Positions 34,309 through 47,858 of a stretch of 64,000 nt of DNA are shown here, piece by piece. Numbering within the stretch: position 1 is the first letter of the stretch; every line of letters starts with the position of its first letter. Both the position numbers and the translations under genes were made by a program. The DNA is from Zymoseptoria tritici IPO323 (Eukaryota > Ascomycota > Dothideomycetes > Mycosphaerellales > Mycosphaerellaceae), in contig NC_018218.1 in NCBI RefSeq assembly GCF_000219625.1, forward strand, positions 930,001-994,000, in the 5' to 3' direction. Below the pieces are notes generated by a model. That model was given only the letters and a program-made list of their open reading frames with translations. It was not told the origin of the DNA and did not search any database.

Positions 34309-34671
34309 AGAAGTTCATGTGCTGCTTACCACGTGAGTTTCGAATCTCCGCAATGGACTGCCCGATCTTTTGGGCTTGCTGAAGGCACTGTGTTCGGCCT
34401 TTTGTGTCTAAGTAGACAAAGACTCTGCATTTCGCCATGCATCGTTGAACATGTCCACTGCTCCTTGCAGTCTTCTCCACCTCTCACACCCTTGCCATAC
34501 CAGGGCCTGGAACTACTTGAACCTAGCATACACTCCATCCCTGTACACTGATCCTCACCTCCCTCATACCCTGAGACATACTCGCTGGAGAAGTGATATC
34601 GACGGACAAAACCGATCGACCCTGTTTGACACATCCTCCGACTCCCCACAACTGCCCATGTAGAACTCGAG
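34309..34671. promoter_or_regulatory. Intergenic between SCD1 and Erg26-like gene
   Basis: This gap holds the SCD1 3' end and the leader of the next gene. Its last part contains a GT...AG-bounded 71-bp segment (34593-34663) whose core is duplicated in the TBC gene at 61572-61635. Confidence 0.6.
34591..34661 (+). repeat. Copy A of dispersed 64-71 bp segment
   Basis: Positions 34598-34661 match the reverse complement of 61572-61635 at 63 of 64 bases (only mismatch at 34652). Weaker likeness (8/10) reaches back to about 34591. The segment ends 11 bp before the ATG of the Erg26-like gene. It sits inside a possible leader intron, 34593 (gtgata) to 34663 (catgtag). Confidence 0.9.
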
Positions 34672-35889
34672 ATGGCGAAGTCTACGGAACCTTGCGACGC
34701 TGCTGATGACTGCAATCTCAACCTCGAGCGCGATCTCCTCCTCGTTCCCCTCGGCACAGTCCTCGTAACCGGCGGCAGCGGCGGCCTGGCCAACCAAATC
34801 CTCCTCCTCCTCACATCCCGCCGCGTCTGTTCCCATCTCCACTCCCTCGACCTCCGAGCGCCGCCAGAGCCCATCAATGGCGTGCACTACCACTCCGCAG
34901 ACCTCACCGACGAAGCCGCCGTCCGCCAGCTCTTCGACAACATCCACCCCGACGTAGTCATCCACTGCGCAAGCCCACGCTTCGATGCACCGAAACACGT
35001 CATGCACAAGGTCAATGTCGACGGGACCAGGATCCTGATCAGTGCTGCGAAGGACTCCGGCACCAAGGCTTTCGTATACACGAGCTCTGCCAGCGTCATC
35101 AGCGACGCTTGGACTGATTTACGAGGTGCGGACGAGTCGTATCCATTGGTGATGGGAGATCAGCAGCCCGAGTTTTACACTCACACCAAGGTACGGCGGA
35201 CGGCATTCTTCGCAAGCTCTTCCTCGTCGTACTAACGACACCCTCAAAAGGCCCAAGCAGAAACCCACGTCCTCTCTCAAAACCGTCCCGCTACACACCC
35301 AGACTTCCTCACCACCGCGATTCGTCCCTCTGGAATCTTCGGCTGCGGCGACTCCTATGTTCTCCCCGGCATCATAGCCGCCTACCGCGCCGGCCGCACG
35401 AATTTCCAACTCGGCGACAATGAAAACCTCTTCGACTTCACGGAAAACACCAACGTGGCGCACGCGCACCACTTGGCCGCTGCAGCACTGATAAAGTCCA
35501 GTCGTACCGAGAATCTCGTCGGTGAGGAGGCCGAGGATGAAGAAACCAGAGTCGACGGCGAAGCCTTCTTCATCACCAACGATCAACCCCTTCCTTTCTG
35601 GACCTTCACGCGCCTAGCGTGGGCGTACGCGGGCGATCAGACGAAAGCGGAGCAAATCTGGCGGATTCCGAGGACGTGGGCGATGGTGATCGCGGGAATG
35701 CTTGAGTGGACTTTTTGGGCATTGCGATTGGGTGATCCGCCGTTGTCGAGGCAGAAGGTGCGGTTGAGTTGTATGACGCGGTGGTACTCGATTGCGAAGG
35801 CGAAGCGGAGACTTGGGTATCGGCCGTTGGTGGAGTTGAGAGAGGGTTTGAGGCGGGGAGTTGAGGATTGTGTTGGACGCGGTGGATAG
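34672..35889 (+). CDS. 3-beta-HSD/Erg26-like NAD(P)-dependent SDR
   Basis: Exons 34672-35190 and 35251-35889 (1158 nt, 385 aa; intron 60 bp with a TACTAAC branch). An extended short-chain dehydrogenase: the nucleotide motif TGGSGGLA is at 33-40, and DVVIHCASP and FVYTSSASV are strands of the Rossmann fold. The catalytic YxxxK is Tyr169-Lys173, directly at the exon junction. The C-terminal half (IRPSGIFGCGD, NTNVAHAHHLAA) is typical of sterol-4-alpha-carboxylate 3-dehydrogenase and other 3-beta-HSD proteins. It could be the sterol C-3 dehydrogenase or a paralogue acting in secondary metabolism. It lies 363 bp downstream of SCD1 on the same strand. Confidence 0.88.
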
Positions 35890-36544
35890 ATGTTGCGGAT
35901 TGCTTGTTGCGGCTGCTCGGGATGCTGTTGTGGATGAATCGGCTGATGAGCCACGTCTCCTCTTCTTTTCGCTTTAGGAAGAGCAATGAAGAGCAGTAGG
36001 ATGAAAGCTGGAGAGCACCAGACCACAATGACACAGAGACGAATCTGATGTCTAGAAGGTCATGCTCGCTCATTGATGCACCTCTTCAAGACTCTTCCTT
36101 ATGAGATGGAACATGCGTGTGACAAATGAAACGTTCGAAGAGGTACTTTTCTCGTATTGTATCCTGGGGTCGACAGTGCAAGTACTACCTCAGTAGCACT
36201 CCACTGTTCTGCAGTAAAGTACGCCGCAACTCAAAAAACAGCAGCAGTAAACTAGCAGCAGCAGCAAAAAGCAGCAGCAGCAGTAGCAGTAAAAAGGCAA
36301 GGTAGTTCAGTGCATCCGTCCTTTCTTTTCGCTCGTGGGTAGTCGTGAAATGACAAGAAAAAGAACGCAAAATCAAAAGCAAAGGGTAGTAGTGTAAGCT
36401 TTGAATCTCTTCTCACTCTCGTTCTCCGTTTTGTCGTATCGTGGTTCAAAAAGGGGATCTTCTTCGGTCTCCTTTTTGATTGTTTTCACGCCCCAACTCC
36501 CGCTAAAGCGCATTTCACTTCATGCATAAGGACGAAAAAGTCGT
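35890..36544. other. Intergenic between convergent genes, with CAG/AGC microsatellite
   Basis: 3' flanks of the SDR and the RNA-binding protein gene. No gene seen. Confidence 0.5.
36239..36290. repeat. Imperfect CAG-type trinucleotide repeat
   Basis: Runs of cag/agc units broken by taa and aaa lie in the presumed 3' untranslated or intergenic DNA of the Nam8/Csx1-like gene. Non-coding here. Confidence 0.8.
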
Positions 36545-37971
36545 TTACTGCGTGACTCGTCAGCTTTCATCATCGGAAGCCAGATCTTTGGATAATAACC
36601 TACCTTCATCGGAGCGAAGTTGCCGTAAGGGTGCTGAGGTGGCATGCCCATGGACGGGTAGACCGGTGGAGGAGGAGCAGGACGGTAAGGAGTGCCGGCA
36701 GGGCCAGAGTTGTTCTGCGAACGACCCCAGCTGAGACGAACGCGCGAGTTGCCGATCGGGTATCCCTGCATCTGGTTGATGGCCATTTCGGCGGCGTGAC
36801 GCTGAACGAACTGGACGAAGCCGCAGCCCTTGCCGGGTGGGATCTTGACGTAGGTGATCTCGCCGAAGCCCTGGAAGAAGGAACGGAGCTCGTCCTCAGT
36901 GACGTATCCCGAAAGCCCGCCGACGAAGACAGTGGTATTGTTCGGGTCGGTGAATTGGTTCATCGGCTGAGGAGCGCCGTAGTAGCCCATAGGAGGTGCG
37001 CCCATTGAGTACATGCCCATGTTAGGGTTGCCGCCGGGCCCACCTGGTGGGCCCATGCCTGGCATGCCGCCTGGACCGCCGGCTCCGGACTTGTTCTTGG
37101 GAGTGGCAGTGGAGATGCGCATGGGACGGTTGCCGCAGTACACACCCTGCATCTCGTGGAGAGCCTTCTGCTGGTCCTGCTCATCGGCGAAACGCACAAA
37201 TCCGTATCCGCGAGACATACCGCTGATGGGATCCGACATGATCTTGGCCGACTTGCAGGAAGTGTATTTGCCCTGGAAGAGCGACATGAGGACGTACTCG
37301 TTGACCTCAGGGCCGAGATCGCCGACAAAGATGGAGAATTCGGGACCGCGGTCGTCACGGCTGCGATCGGCCAGACCGCCACCGGAAGCCCAGTTGAGCT
37401 TGAACTGGCGGTTGGAGTTGGGGATGACTTGGCCATTGAGTTGCAAGGCGCGAGTAGCTTGGTCGGGGTTTTCAAAATCAACGAAGCAGTATCCGGCATT
37501 GCTTCTGTAAAAGTTAAAACTGGATTCGGGTCGCGCGTGAAATGGCCAGACTTACCCAGAGAATTTGTCGCGGATCATCTTGACGTTGACTTGGTATCCC
37601 ATGCCGAACCACACGCTGCGCACGAAGTTCTCGTCGATCCATGGCTCAAGCTCACCCATCCTGTTGTCACCATGTCAGTCTCCGTGACCTCTGACTCTCA
37701 TTGTCGCATGCGCCTCGCGCGCATTCCATCCCACATGTGGAACTCACCAGAGGGTTGTCTTCTGGTCGCCGCCTGGCTGAGGACCTCCCGGACCAGGTGG
37801 CGCACCCTGCGGACCACCCTGGAACTGGCCTTGCTGCTGCGAAGGATCCATCTGCTGCTGACCCATTGGCGAGGGCTGCTGGTTTGCGCCGGGCGCTCCA
37901 CCGAATCCACCTTGCTCTTCACCGCCCTGCTGTGGGGCCTGCGCGCCACCTTCGAAAGTCGGGAAGCTCAT
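36545..37971 (-). CDS. Three-RRM RNA-binding protein, Nam8/Csx1/TIA-1 type
   Basis: Exons 5' to 3': 37971-37748, 37660-37556, 37504-36604, then the stop codon at 36547-36545 after a 56-bp intron (36548-36603; gtaggt donor, gctgac branch, cgcag acceptor). 410 aa. After a Gln/Gly/Pro-rich N-terminus come RRM1 (TTLWMGELEPWIDENFV...AGYCFVDF, split over three exons), RRM2 (FSIFVGDLGPEV...GYGFVRF) and RRM3 (TTVFVGGLSGYV...GCGFVQF), then a Pro-rich tail. Members bind U-rich RNA in splicing (U1-associated Nam8) or mRNA turnover (Csx1). If the last intron is retained, the frame runs on to 36520 (437 aa) with a tail of no recognisable conservation, so I prefer the spliced end. Confidence 0.88.
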
Positions 37972-40919
<2,948 letters not shown>

Positions 40920-42212
40920 CGTGTCGTTTGCAGGTGGTGGATTTTCTGGATGAGGTCGTTCGTCAGTGGGATGATTCACAGAAAGTTGCGCTCGGTTGTT
41001 GATCGGCGGGAAAAAGTACGACGAAGACGACGCATGCGCTGTGGGTGGTCGGGAAGCATCGCGCGTGACAGAGGCTACCGGCAGGGCAGGAAGCGTATTG
41101 CAATTGGAGGGCAAGTCTGACACAGACAGGTCTGCCGCACTCGCAGCTGCTCCGAATGCAACAGCCACGACGGTCGACAGCCGAATCAGGCAGGAGTAGC
41201 TTGCTGTCGATTGTGCATTGCCGTCCATTGCTGAACAAGCTCTTGATCCATTGCATGCTCTTCACCGTGCCGCGACTGCCTTCGCCGCGCCGTGTGTCCG
41301 CGCCTTCCCGTCGCTCCAATCTCGACTTCGTACATGCGCGCGCCGACCACAGCGATTGCGGGCAGGCGAGGAGGCTTGGCAGTCGCTGGATGCGCTGGTG
41401 GGGTGTCGGACAGGCAGGAGTACTCACTTTGGTTTTTGTGTGTGGTAAAACGGGAGTGATGTGTGGTGGATGGTCAAGGAGGTAGTCGTCGGTGCGGGAG
41501 ATGCAGTAACGTTTAGTTCAGAATGGCGAGTGTTGATTAGCGGCCCTCTCAGGGTTCTCGTCATCTAGGAAATCCCGTCACGTGGGGAAAAAGAGCGATA
41601 GAGTCGAGAGCCTCCTGTCGTCCTCAGTCTTGCAACATTCTTTCCATTCGAGATCTTTGTTCGTCACGAGATACACAACTTACTCATTCAAAGTCCAGGT
41701 ACATGAGCATAGTCTGTTCCATGGTCATTCAGCAGCTTTTTTCTCGCAACGATCGTGAGTCTTCACGTTTCAGATCTTGCCCTGCTGCTTGATATTTTTG
41801 GCCAGGCGTGGCTGTGCTGCCTGTGCTACGAATCTCCCACAAATAATCTCCCTATTTCATTTGACCAATCAGAAGCTGATCTCAACAGCACTGACAGATA
41901 TACCACGAGCGAGCGAGGAGGAACGTCGTGAGAGATAGCTGTGATTACCTTATTGTTCTAATTCATACGTCATTAACTTCATGTCGCTTTTGTCCACCCC
42001 GGACCATTTCTCGAAGTCTCACAAACGCCAGAGCTGTGCTGTTCACCAGCACTGCTTCAACGAAAGACAAATCCGCCGACCTCTTGTGAGCAGCTCGTGG
42101 CGACATCATGCGAAGTCGCGCCGTAGCCATACTCGTATCCCAGCAACGCCCTGTCATGACATCGTAATCATACCTCATGCCCAAAATACCGGCTTCTCCC
42201 TTCGCCATCTCA
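40920..42212. other. Intergenic, about 1.3 kb, 14-3-3 promoter side
   Basis: The right half is AT-richer, and no frame shows a recognisable product. It holds the 14-3-3 promoter and the 3' flank of the PARP-UBC gene. Confidence 0.5.
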
Positions 42213-45200
42213 TCACGAAGATCCCGCCATGGCATCCTGTCCAGCATGTCCAGGCATACCATAAGCCATCTCCTTGAACCCCTCAGGCACCTGCCAGCCA
42301 TGCGTATTGCAAGCACGAACATACCCGTCCGCCGCCTCACCAGTGCCATAGTCACCCTTGTTCCGGCTGTCCAACCTCGCGAATGGCTCGGAAGCGATGG
42401 CTAAACGGATCTGCATCAGCACCGACTCCATAGACGACACACTCGACCAGCCCGTATTGGTCAGCAACTCCATGCACATCGCTCCGCCCATCACGATATG
42501 TCCACCACCGCCTTGCATGAGGCTGAGGCAGCGCGGACGGATGACCCGCACGTAGGGTGGAGTGAACGGAAAGTCCTTGTTGAAGCGGATCTCCAGGACA
42601 AGAGAGGTGACCTTTTGGTTCTTCATGTCGACGGAAAGCGGAAGAGGTTGGCCTTTGACTTCGAATGTGTGAAAGGAGTGGAGCTCGACGATCCACTGGT
42701 AGACGTTCTCGATCTGTTCAACATCAATATACCATCCTAGCTCAGCTGCGGGAGTGGTCGATTGGATCTTCGCAAGAGATTGAAGCTCTTTCATGAGTCG
42801 CTTGGTGGTACCGGAGCTGGCGTAGGTGGGCAGAGGCATGATCGGGAGGGTACTGAAGTCGAGGGAGCCAGGAACGAAGTCTGTTGGTGGTGACCTGTTC
42901 ACCTTGACAACGACTGGTAGCTTCTTCGGTGCTGCGACAGGCGACGGTGGCTCGTCCAGGAGGAGTTTGCGATCCTCCGTGTCTGTTGCTTCACTCCCGC
43001 TATCCTCATCGTTGATAACAATGGGATGGCTAGCGCCGCCGAACAGCTTGAGCTTCTTGAGCGGATTGGGATTCTTGTGCTCAGGTTGGGGGACTTGAGT
43101 GGGCTTGCCGGACTTGATGGCGGCAGCCGGAATAACAATCACCTGGGAGGCCGTTCCGTGCGGTGTGCGTGACGGATCCTGCTCGTGCGCGTTGAGAGGC
43201 CTGGTCTCCGCGAACTTCAGCTTGTCCGATGTGACCTGAACGAAGAGATATCGAGTCTGGATCCAGTCTAGCTGCTTAACAACGTAGTATGGATTACTGC
43301 TCTGGAACTCGGCCGGTGCGTTGACAATCTCGTTCAATGCGATGGCCGTCGAGATGTTCAGAACGGTGCTTCTCCAGCGACCACGGCTGTTGACTAGACC
43401 GGCATAGTTCATGCCCGAGTAGCCTATCGACGTGTTGGCATCCTTTGCATGGTAAACGCCATCTCCATATGCTCTACCGTGATCGGCGTTTTTGAAGTGC
43501 AGGCCCTGACGGATGATGTTGTGCCAGTTGTGAAGAGGCGAGCCATGGAAAGCAAAGATGGTCGGATACTTGAGCTTCAGACGGTCGGCTGTCTTCCGCA
43601 CTTCAGTCACGAAACGCTGCTCTTTGTCAGGCGCTCCCATGGCGAACCGGAATTGCATGAAGCCCGCCATACCATAGCATCGCTCGCGCGGCTTCGCGAC
43701 AACTTTGACCTTGCTTGGAGTACCCGTGATGTTCTCTTCGACGATCTCGTCGGCCTCACTGTCGACCTGCATGATGCAGGCTCGGTTGCTGGCGATGATC
43801 CAGCGAAGGAGTGCGAGTGCCGAAGGCGAAATCCGCTGAGTCCAGTTCGTCAGCTCCGAAGGGTGTCTCTTGGCGAGGTAATCGCGCATTTCCGTCACCG
43901 AGGGGAGGGTATCAAGCAGCGTGCAGATTGAAATGCACTTGCCATCGTTGCTGAGCTCGCTGAAGTCTTGGTTGTAGATCTGGAACGTTGCTGGTGTCCA
44001 GACCGGAACGCCGTTAGGAGCTGCCACGGGAGTGACGGGCCGCGTTGTCGCTGGAGTCTGTGTGCCATTCGATGTTGCCCTCTGCTGAACAACGATCGGC
44101 TCGTCGATATTGATAGTAGGATAGAACGCCGTTTCGTTGACACGACAGTGGAAGTCGTATCCGGGAATGGTCTCCACCTTCATCAATATCCATGCACCTC
44201 TCCGCACAGGACATCCTGAACCTGCATCGTGGAAGATGATCTCTCGTCTGGCTTGTTCAAATCCAACGTTGTATGTGGATTGCTCAACATCCGTGATGGG
44301 TGTTTCCGTCTTGGGCACAGCACCCGGCTTGTAGCGGGTCGGGGGCACCAATCTTCCCAGCTCGGTGTACGATGCAGCATCAATAGGCGGCACGACAAGA
44401 GCAAGCCCATCGGGGTGGTCTTTGAGCCGACCTGCCGAGGCGCTATTATAGCAAAAGGAAACCAGTAGATCAACAACGTAGGGCTGAGCCGTGACTTCAT
44501 GTTCGATGCTTGGACCAAAGCCAAGCTGAAGAAGCTGGTAGAGACACAATCCAGCATCACAAACGTAGGGCTTGATGGCCTCAACATCGGTTTCAAGCTT
44601 CCGATGACAGACCAGGCAAAAGTCTGTGCAGCGGACGAAATGTCGAACGAGAAATTGCATCGCGATCAGAGGAAACGAGTACTGTAGTAGGCTTCTCTGG
44701 GCGTAGTGATCGGCTCGTACGATGCTCGGATGCGCATCGTCGACAGCGTGACTGATATCTGGCCCGAAGAATTTGTCCGGGACGGCATCAGGATTGACGT
44801 TGCTGCCACTCGTAGCCAGATGATAGTACCAGTCCTCCGCACCCTGCCAACCCATGCCCATGCTGCGATTGCGAAGCACAGGGACCAATCGTTCTTGGAG
44901 CAGGCTCATGAGGGGTTTGGAGATGAAGGTGTCCCGAATCGAGCATTTGTTCTCCTCTTGAGGCTGGCTCGGCCCTTCTGGTTTCTTCTGGCGGACGTTG
45001 AAGGCTGTGATGGCTTCCTGCAATGACGGCTTGTATCTCTTACCGGCAACCACTCTCATACACAGGTTGGCGGAGAGGTGCTTGGAGTTGTAAGATTGTA
45101 GTTGCTCGTTTGTGCGGTATCCATTCGGATACTGAATAATCAATGTGAGGTATTCGTCCGGCTCCACCTGCCACGCCTGCATCGCTTCTTCCGAGATGCC

Positions 45201-45845
45201 CAGCTTGGCAATGCGGATGGAGATGGTGACATAGGAGTTGTATCCATCGAGCAGACTGCCTAGCTTTCCCACCTTGAATCCGGCGTCCTTAGCCTTGCGC
45301 AGATCTGATCGGATCCGCTGTCGAGCAGACCGGTCCAGCGCACCCCCGAAGTCGTTTGACGTACTTGGTCCAGTGGATGCGCTTCTGTCGGCTAAATCCA
45401 TACCAAAGGCTTCGTGATCAGAGTCATAGATGTCTTCGTCGTCTTCGAGGTCTCCGAGGTCGTCGTCGGCCTCTTCATCCGAGTCCATGTGCGAGTCGAT
45501 CATCTGCGAATCTCCATCGCGATCCGGCTTCATCCTCGCAAGTGTAGACGAAACGATCTCGAGCAGCTCGACGACCGACTTTCGATCAGTTCCGCGGATG
45601 TCCTGGAGTGCGCTTGAGACACTTTGCGGTGCGTTCTCGCCGCAGAACATCATATATGTGTGCGATTTTGGGTAGTCTGAAAGCTCTGGGATCATGGCCG
45701 TGATGGAGACTGCTGGCGTGTCGACAGCGGTATAGATGAACGCGATCTGTCCATCATCATCACCCGCCTTTAGATCAGAGATTCCGAGTGGAAGCGGAAG
45801 CCCTTGCGCCTCTGCCAGGTCGGCGATGAAGTCTCGCCGTGGCAT
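42213..45845 (-). CDS. PARP catalytic domain fused to ubiquitin-conjugating (E2) domain
   Basis: Intronless, 1210 aa from the first in-frame ATG (MPRRDFIADLAEAQG); the frame is open 97 codons further upstream but without ATG. An acidic stretch (DSDEEADDDLGDLEDDED) is near residue 120. A Cys-rich segment (CTDFCLVCHRKL...PYVCDAGLC) recalls the region before the ART domain in PARP6/8. The ADP-ribosyltransferase domain is at about 640-880: FHGSPLHNW with His767, GRAYGDGVY with Tyr798. The third triad position aligns to Tyr853 (NPYYVVKQ), so H-Y-Y rather than H-Y-E, which predicts mono-ADP-ribosylation. A UBCc domain at about 1010-1175 follows, with LEIRFNKDFPFTPPYVRVI and active-site Cys1124 (GGAMCMELL). 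The fusion is known in fungi; its substrate is not known to me. Confidence 0.92.
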   Translation of the reverse strand: MPRRDFIADLAEAQGLPLPLGISDLKAGDDDGQIAFIYTAVDTPAVSITAMIPELSDYPKSHTYMMFCGENAPQSVSSALQDIRGTDRKSVVELLEIVSSTLARMKPDRDGDSQMIDSHMDSDEEADDDLGDLEDDEDIYDSDHEAFGMDLADRSASTGPSTSNDFGGALDRSARQRIRSDLRKAKDAGFKVGKLGSLLDGYNSYVTISIRIAKLGISEEAMQAWQVEPDEYLTLIIQYPNGYRTNEQLQSYNSKHLSANLCMRVVAGKRYKPSLQEAITAFNVRQKKPEGPSQPQEENKCSIRDTFISKPLMSLLQERLVPVLRNRSMGMGWQGAEDWYYHLATSGSNVNPDAVPDKFFGPDISHAVDDAHPSIVRADHYAQRSLLQYSFPLIAMQFLVRHFVRCTDFCLVCHRKLETDVEAIKPYVCDAGLCLYQLLQLGFGPSIEHEVTAQPYVVDLLVSFCYNSASAGRLKDHPDGLALVVPPIDAASYTELGRLVPPTRYKPGAVPKTETPITDVEQSTYNVGFEQARREIIFHDAGSGCPVRRGAWILMKVETIPGYDFHCRVNETAFYPTINIDEPIVVQQRATSNGTQTPATTRPVTPVAAPNGVPVWTPATFQIYNQDFSELSNDGKCISICTLLDTLPSVTEMRDYLAKRHPSELTNWTQRISPSALALLRWIIASNRACIMQVDSEADEIVEENITGTPSKVKVVAKPRERCYGMAGFMQFRFAMGAPDKEQRFVTEVRKTADRLKLKYPTIFAFHGSPLHNWHNIIRQGLHFKNADHGRAYGDGVYHAKDANTSIGYSGMNYAGLVNSRGRWRSTVLNISTAIALNEIVNAPAEFQSSNPYYVVKQLDWIQTRYLFVQVTSDKLKFAETRPLNAHEQDPSRTPHGTASQVIVIPAAAIKSGKPTQVPQPEHKNPNPLKKLKLFGGASHPIVINDEDSGSEATDTEDRKLLLDEPPSPVAAPKKLPVVVKVNRSPPTDFVPGSLDFSTLPIMPLPTYASSGTTKRLMKELQSLAKIQSTTPAAELGWYIDVEQIENVYQWIVELHSFHTFEVKGQPLPLSVDMKNQKVTSLVLEIRFNKDFPFTPPYVRVIRPRCLSLMQGGGGHIVMGGAMCMELLTNTGWSSVSSMESVLMQIRLAIASEPFARLDSRNKGDYGTGEAADGYVRACNTHGWQVPEGFKEMAYGMPGHAGQDAMAGSS

Positions 45846-46578
45846 GGCGGGCAGGCGGTGTGGGCGTTCGTGGTGGATGACACGGCCAGGCTCCGTGCAG
45901 ATATCAATCAAGCTTGGGATTTTGAGATGCTGTCGAGTGAGGACTTCTTCGATGTCTTGTGCAACATGTAGCGAGCGCGGCGAACCTCGACGTGTGGTTG
46001 TTGGTGGTGATGAGAGGATGGACGCAGCGTTGAAGCGAGTTTGCTGGGAGAAATGGAATTGATGAAGGTGGAAGAGGTCGATGAGTGAAGTGAATGCGTT
46101 TGCACGTGAAGGGTCGGCTGGACATTGACTCCACAAGATAGATGCAGCCTGATGCTTAGCGCAGTTGCTTTTGCAGTGCTGCCGAGTTGTTCATGTTGAA
46201 GTGAAGAGAGCAGGCGCGGGGTTGGTCTTTGGACGTGACGTGAGGCACGACGGAAAAGTGAACGGAAGAGTTGGAAACGGAACCTACGATATGCGACAAG
46301 TGCGCGCTTGGGATTGGCAGTACCGTGTTGTCTTATAGCTCCGTTGTGAACACTCCCAAGGTAGCGATCATGAAAGGTGTAGCAAACCAAGTGGAACGGC
46401 AAGGCAGGCAGCAAGTGGCTCAGCTGCTCGGGCTCGGCCCCCGATCTAAACTTTTGCGGCCCCAATTGACGCGAAACTCAATTCCTCCATTAAATGGCAG
46501 CTGTTGCTCCTGGACCGTCACCTCACTGCAGTGACTTTTTTGTTCCCCAACCCTGCATGGACAGCCGGTAGATCAAGC
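45846..46578. promoter_or_regulatory. Divergent promoter region, PARP-UBC and COG genes
   Basis: 733 bp between start codons of divergent genes. The first 291 bp are open in frame with PARP-UBC without an ATG and are treated as leader. Confidence 0.5.
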
Positions 46579-47586
46579 ATGGCGATTCCTTCGTCGGATC
46601 CGCAGCAGCCCAGACCTCATGCCGCGGTGCCAGCAGCCGGAGACAGCAGCATCCAGCCATTCCTTGAGCCAGACTTCGACCCGGTCGACTATTTGAATCG
46701 AACCCTTCCTTCGCTGGCGACTTCGACCACGAGCGCGAGGGGAATCAAGACCGTGCCACTTGCCGAGCTCACATCACCGCTGCAGACTTTGCTCTCGCAG
46801 CTCAATGCCCAAACCTCGAGGCTCTCCAATACCTTGACCCAGTTGACTGACGAGATCATAAGGAGTGGAAGTCGATTGGCGTACGAGGTGGAAGTGCTGA
46901 GAGGAGAGACCTTGGGGCTGAAGGACACTCTAGAGAATGATCTGAAGAAGGACATTGATGTCTTTGCAATACAAAGTACAAATGACAATGGAGGAGCGGA
47001 TACAGTCCAAGACACAACGGCAGAGGAGCCCAACAAGTCCCCAGAGACGGAGCCCGAATACCTCGAGCGCCTGCGAACTCTGACCACGATTCGGGAACGT
47101 CTGGACGCAGTGATCAAAACTTTCGGCTCCGCCATGCAATGGCCTATTGCTCCGTCAGAGCTCTCGTTAACCTCCTCCCTGATCTCCGTCTCCGCGCCGG
47201 ACAGCAATGACGAATCCCGAAGTCGCGAGGAGGTTGGTCAGCAGTTTGCAGAACGACTACGTCAAGAAATCAACGATCTGCTGACGACCGGCACGGAAGG
47301 ATTGGAAGCCGCTGATGCACGTATTGCTGAGCTACGTGACTTGGCAGAAGTGTGGAGAGGTACAGCAGAGGAAAAAGCTCGTCTCAAGCAGGTCGATGCA
47401 CTCCAAAAGCTGGTCGATGACAAGAGAAAGTCTTTGGATAAACCGAATGGCGACGGTGGAAGAAAGGCTGCTGCACTCCCTGTTCGTGGTCATGATCTTC
47501 GTTATGGGAGTGCAGATTCTACCCGCCTTCAGCCCGAAGCTGGGAGTGGATACGGATTTCTGCAGAACCTGCGAAATCTGACTTGA
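46579..47586 (+). CDS. Probable conserved oligomeric Golgi (COG) complex subunit, COG7-like
   Basis: Single exon, 335 aa from ATG at 46579. The N-terminus FLEPDFDPVDYLNRTLPSL is followed by a helical stretch (LTSPLQTLLSQLNAQTSRLSNTLTQL, split here by a comma-free reading of two helices), then IIRSGSRLAYEVEVLRGETLGL. Later segments are YLERLRTLTTIRERLDAV, FGSAMQWPIAPSELSLTSS and a C-terminal coiled coil. This pattern is that of fungal COG vesicle-tethering subunits, best remembered as COG7, but assignment between COG subunits is uncertain. Role: retrograde intra-Golgi tethering. It lies 272 bp upstream of the O-methyltransferase on the same strand. Confidence 0.65.
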   Translation: MAIPSSDPQQPRPHAAVPAAGDSSIQPFLEPDFDPVDYLNRTLPSLATSTTSARGIKTVPLAELTSPLQTLLSQLNAQTSRLSNTLTQLTDEIIRSGSRLAYEVEVLRGETLGLKDTLENDLKKDIDVFAIQSTNDNGGADTVQDTTAEEPNKSPETEPEYLERLRTLTTIRERLDAVIKTFGSAMQWPIAPSELSLTSSLISVSAPDSNDESRSREEVGQQFAERLRQEINDLLTTGTEGLEAADARIAELRDLAEVWRGTAEEKARLKQVDALQKLVDDKRKSLDKPNGDGGRKAAALPVRGHDLRYGSADSTRLQPEAGSGYGFLQNLRNLT

Positions 47587-47858
47587 AGACGACACACCAG
47601 GAGTAGCCAGGCAAATGACCCTGCACGGGTGCACCGGAAGCTGTCGCGACAGAAGCTCGTGCGACGGAAGCTCGTACACCCCGGATCCGGCGTCGTACGG
47701 CAGTTGAGAAGCTATTTTGCTAGGATGCTCCCAGAATTTGACTTTGGGTGTCATCACACCGCCGTTGTCTTCTGGTCACCATAATAAAAGGGCATGCCCC
47801 GAGGAGGATGAGTGCCTTTCCGAATTGATTTCGCCGCATCATTTGCATCAAGATCAAA

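Noticed and set aside
33433..35889. Complete DHN-melanin gene cluster
   Set aside because: Only scytalone dehydratase is present; the neighbouring SDR is of the 3-beta-HSD/Erg26 type rather than a tri/tetrahydroxynaphthalene reductase, and no polyketide synthase lies in the window.
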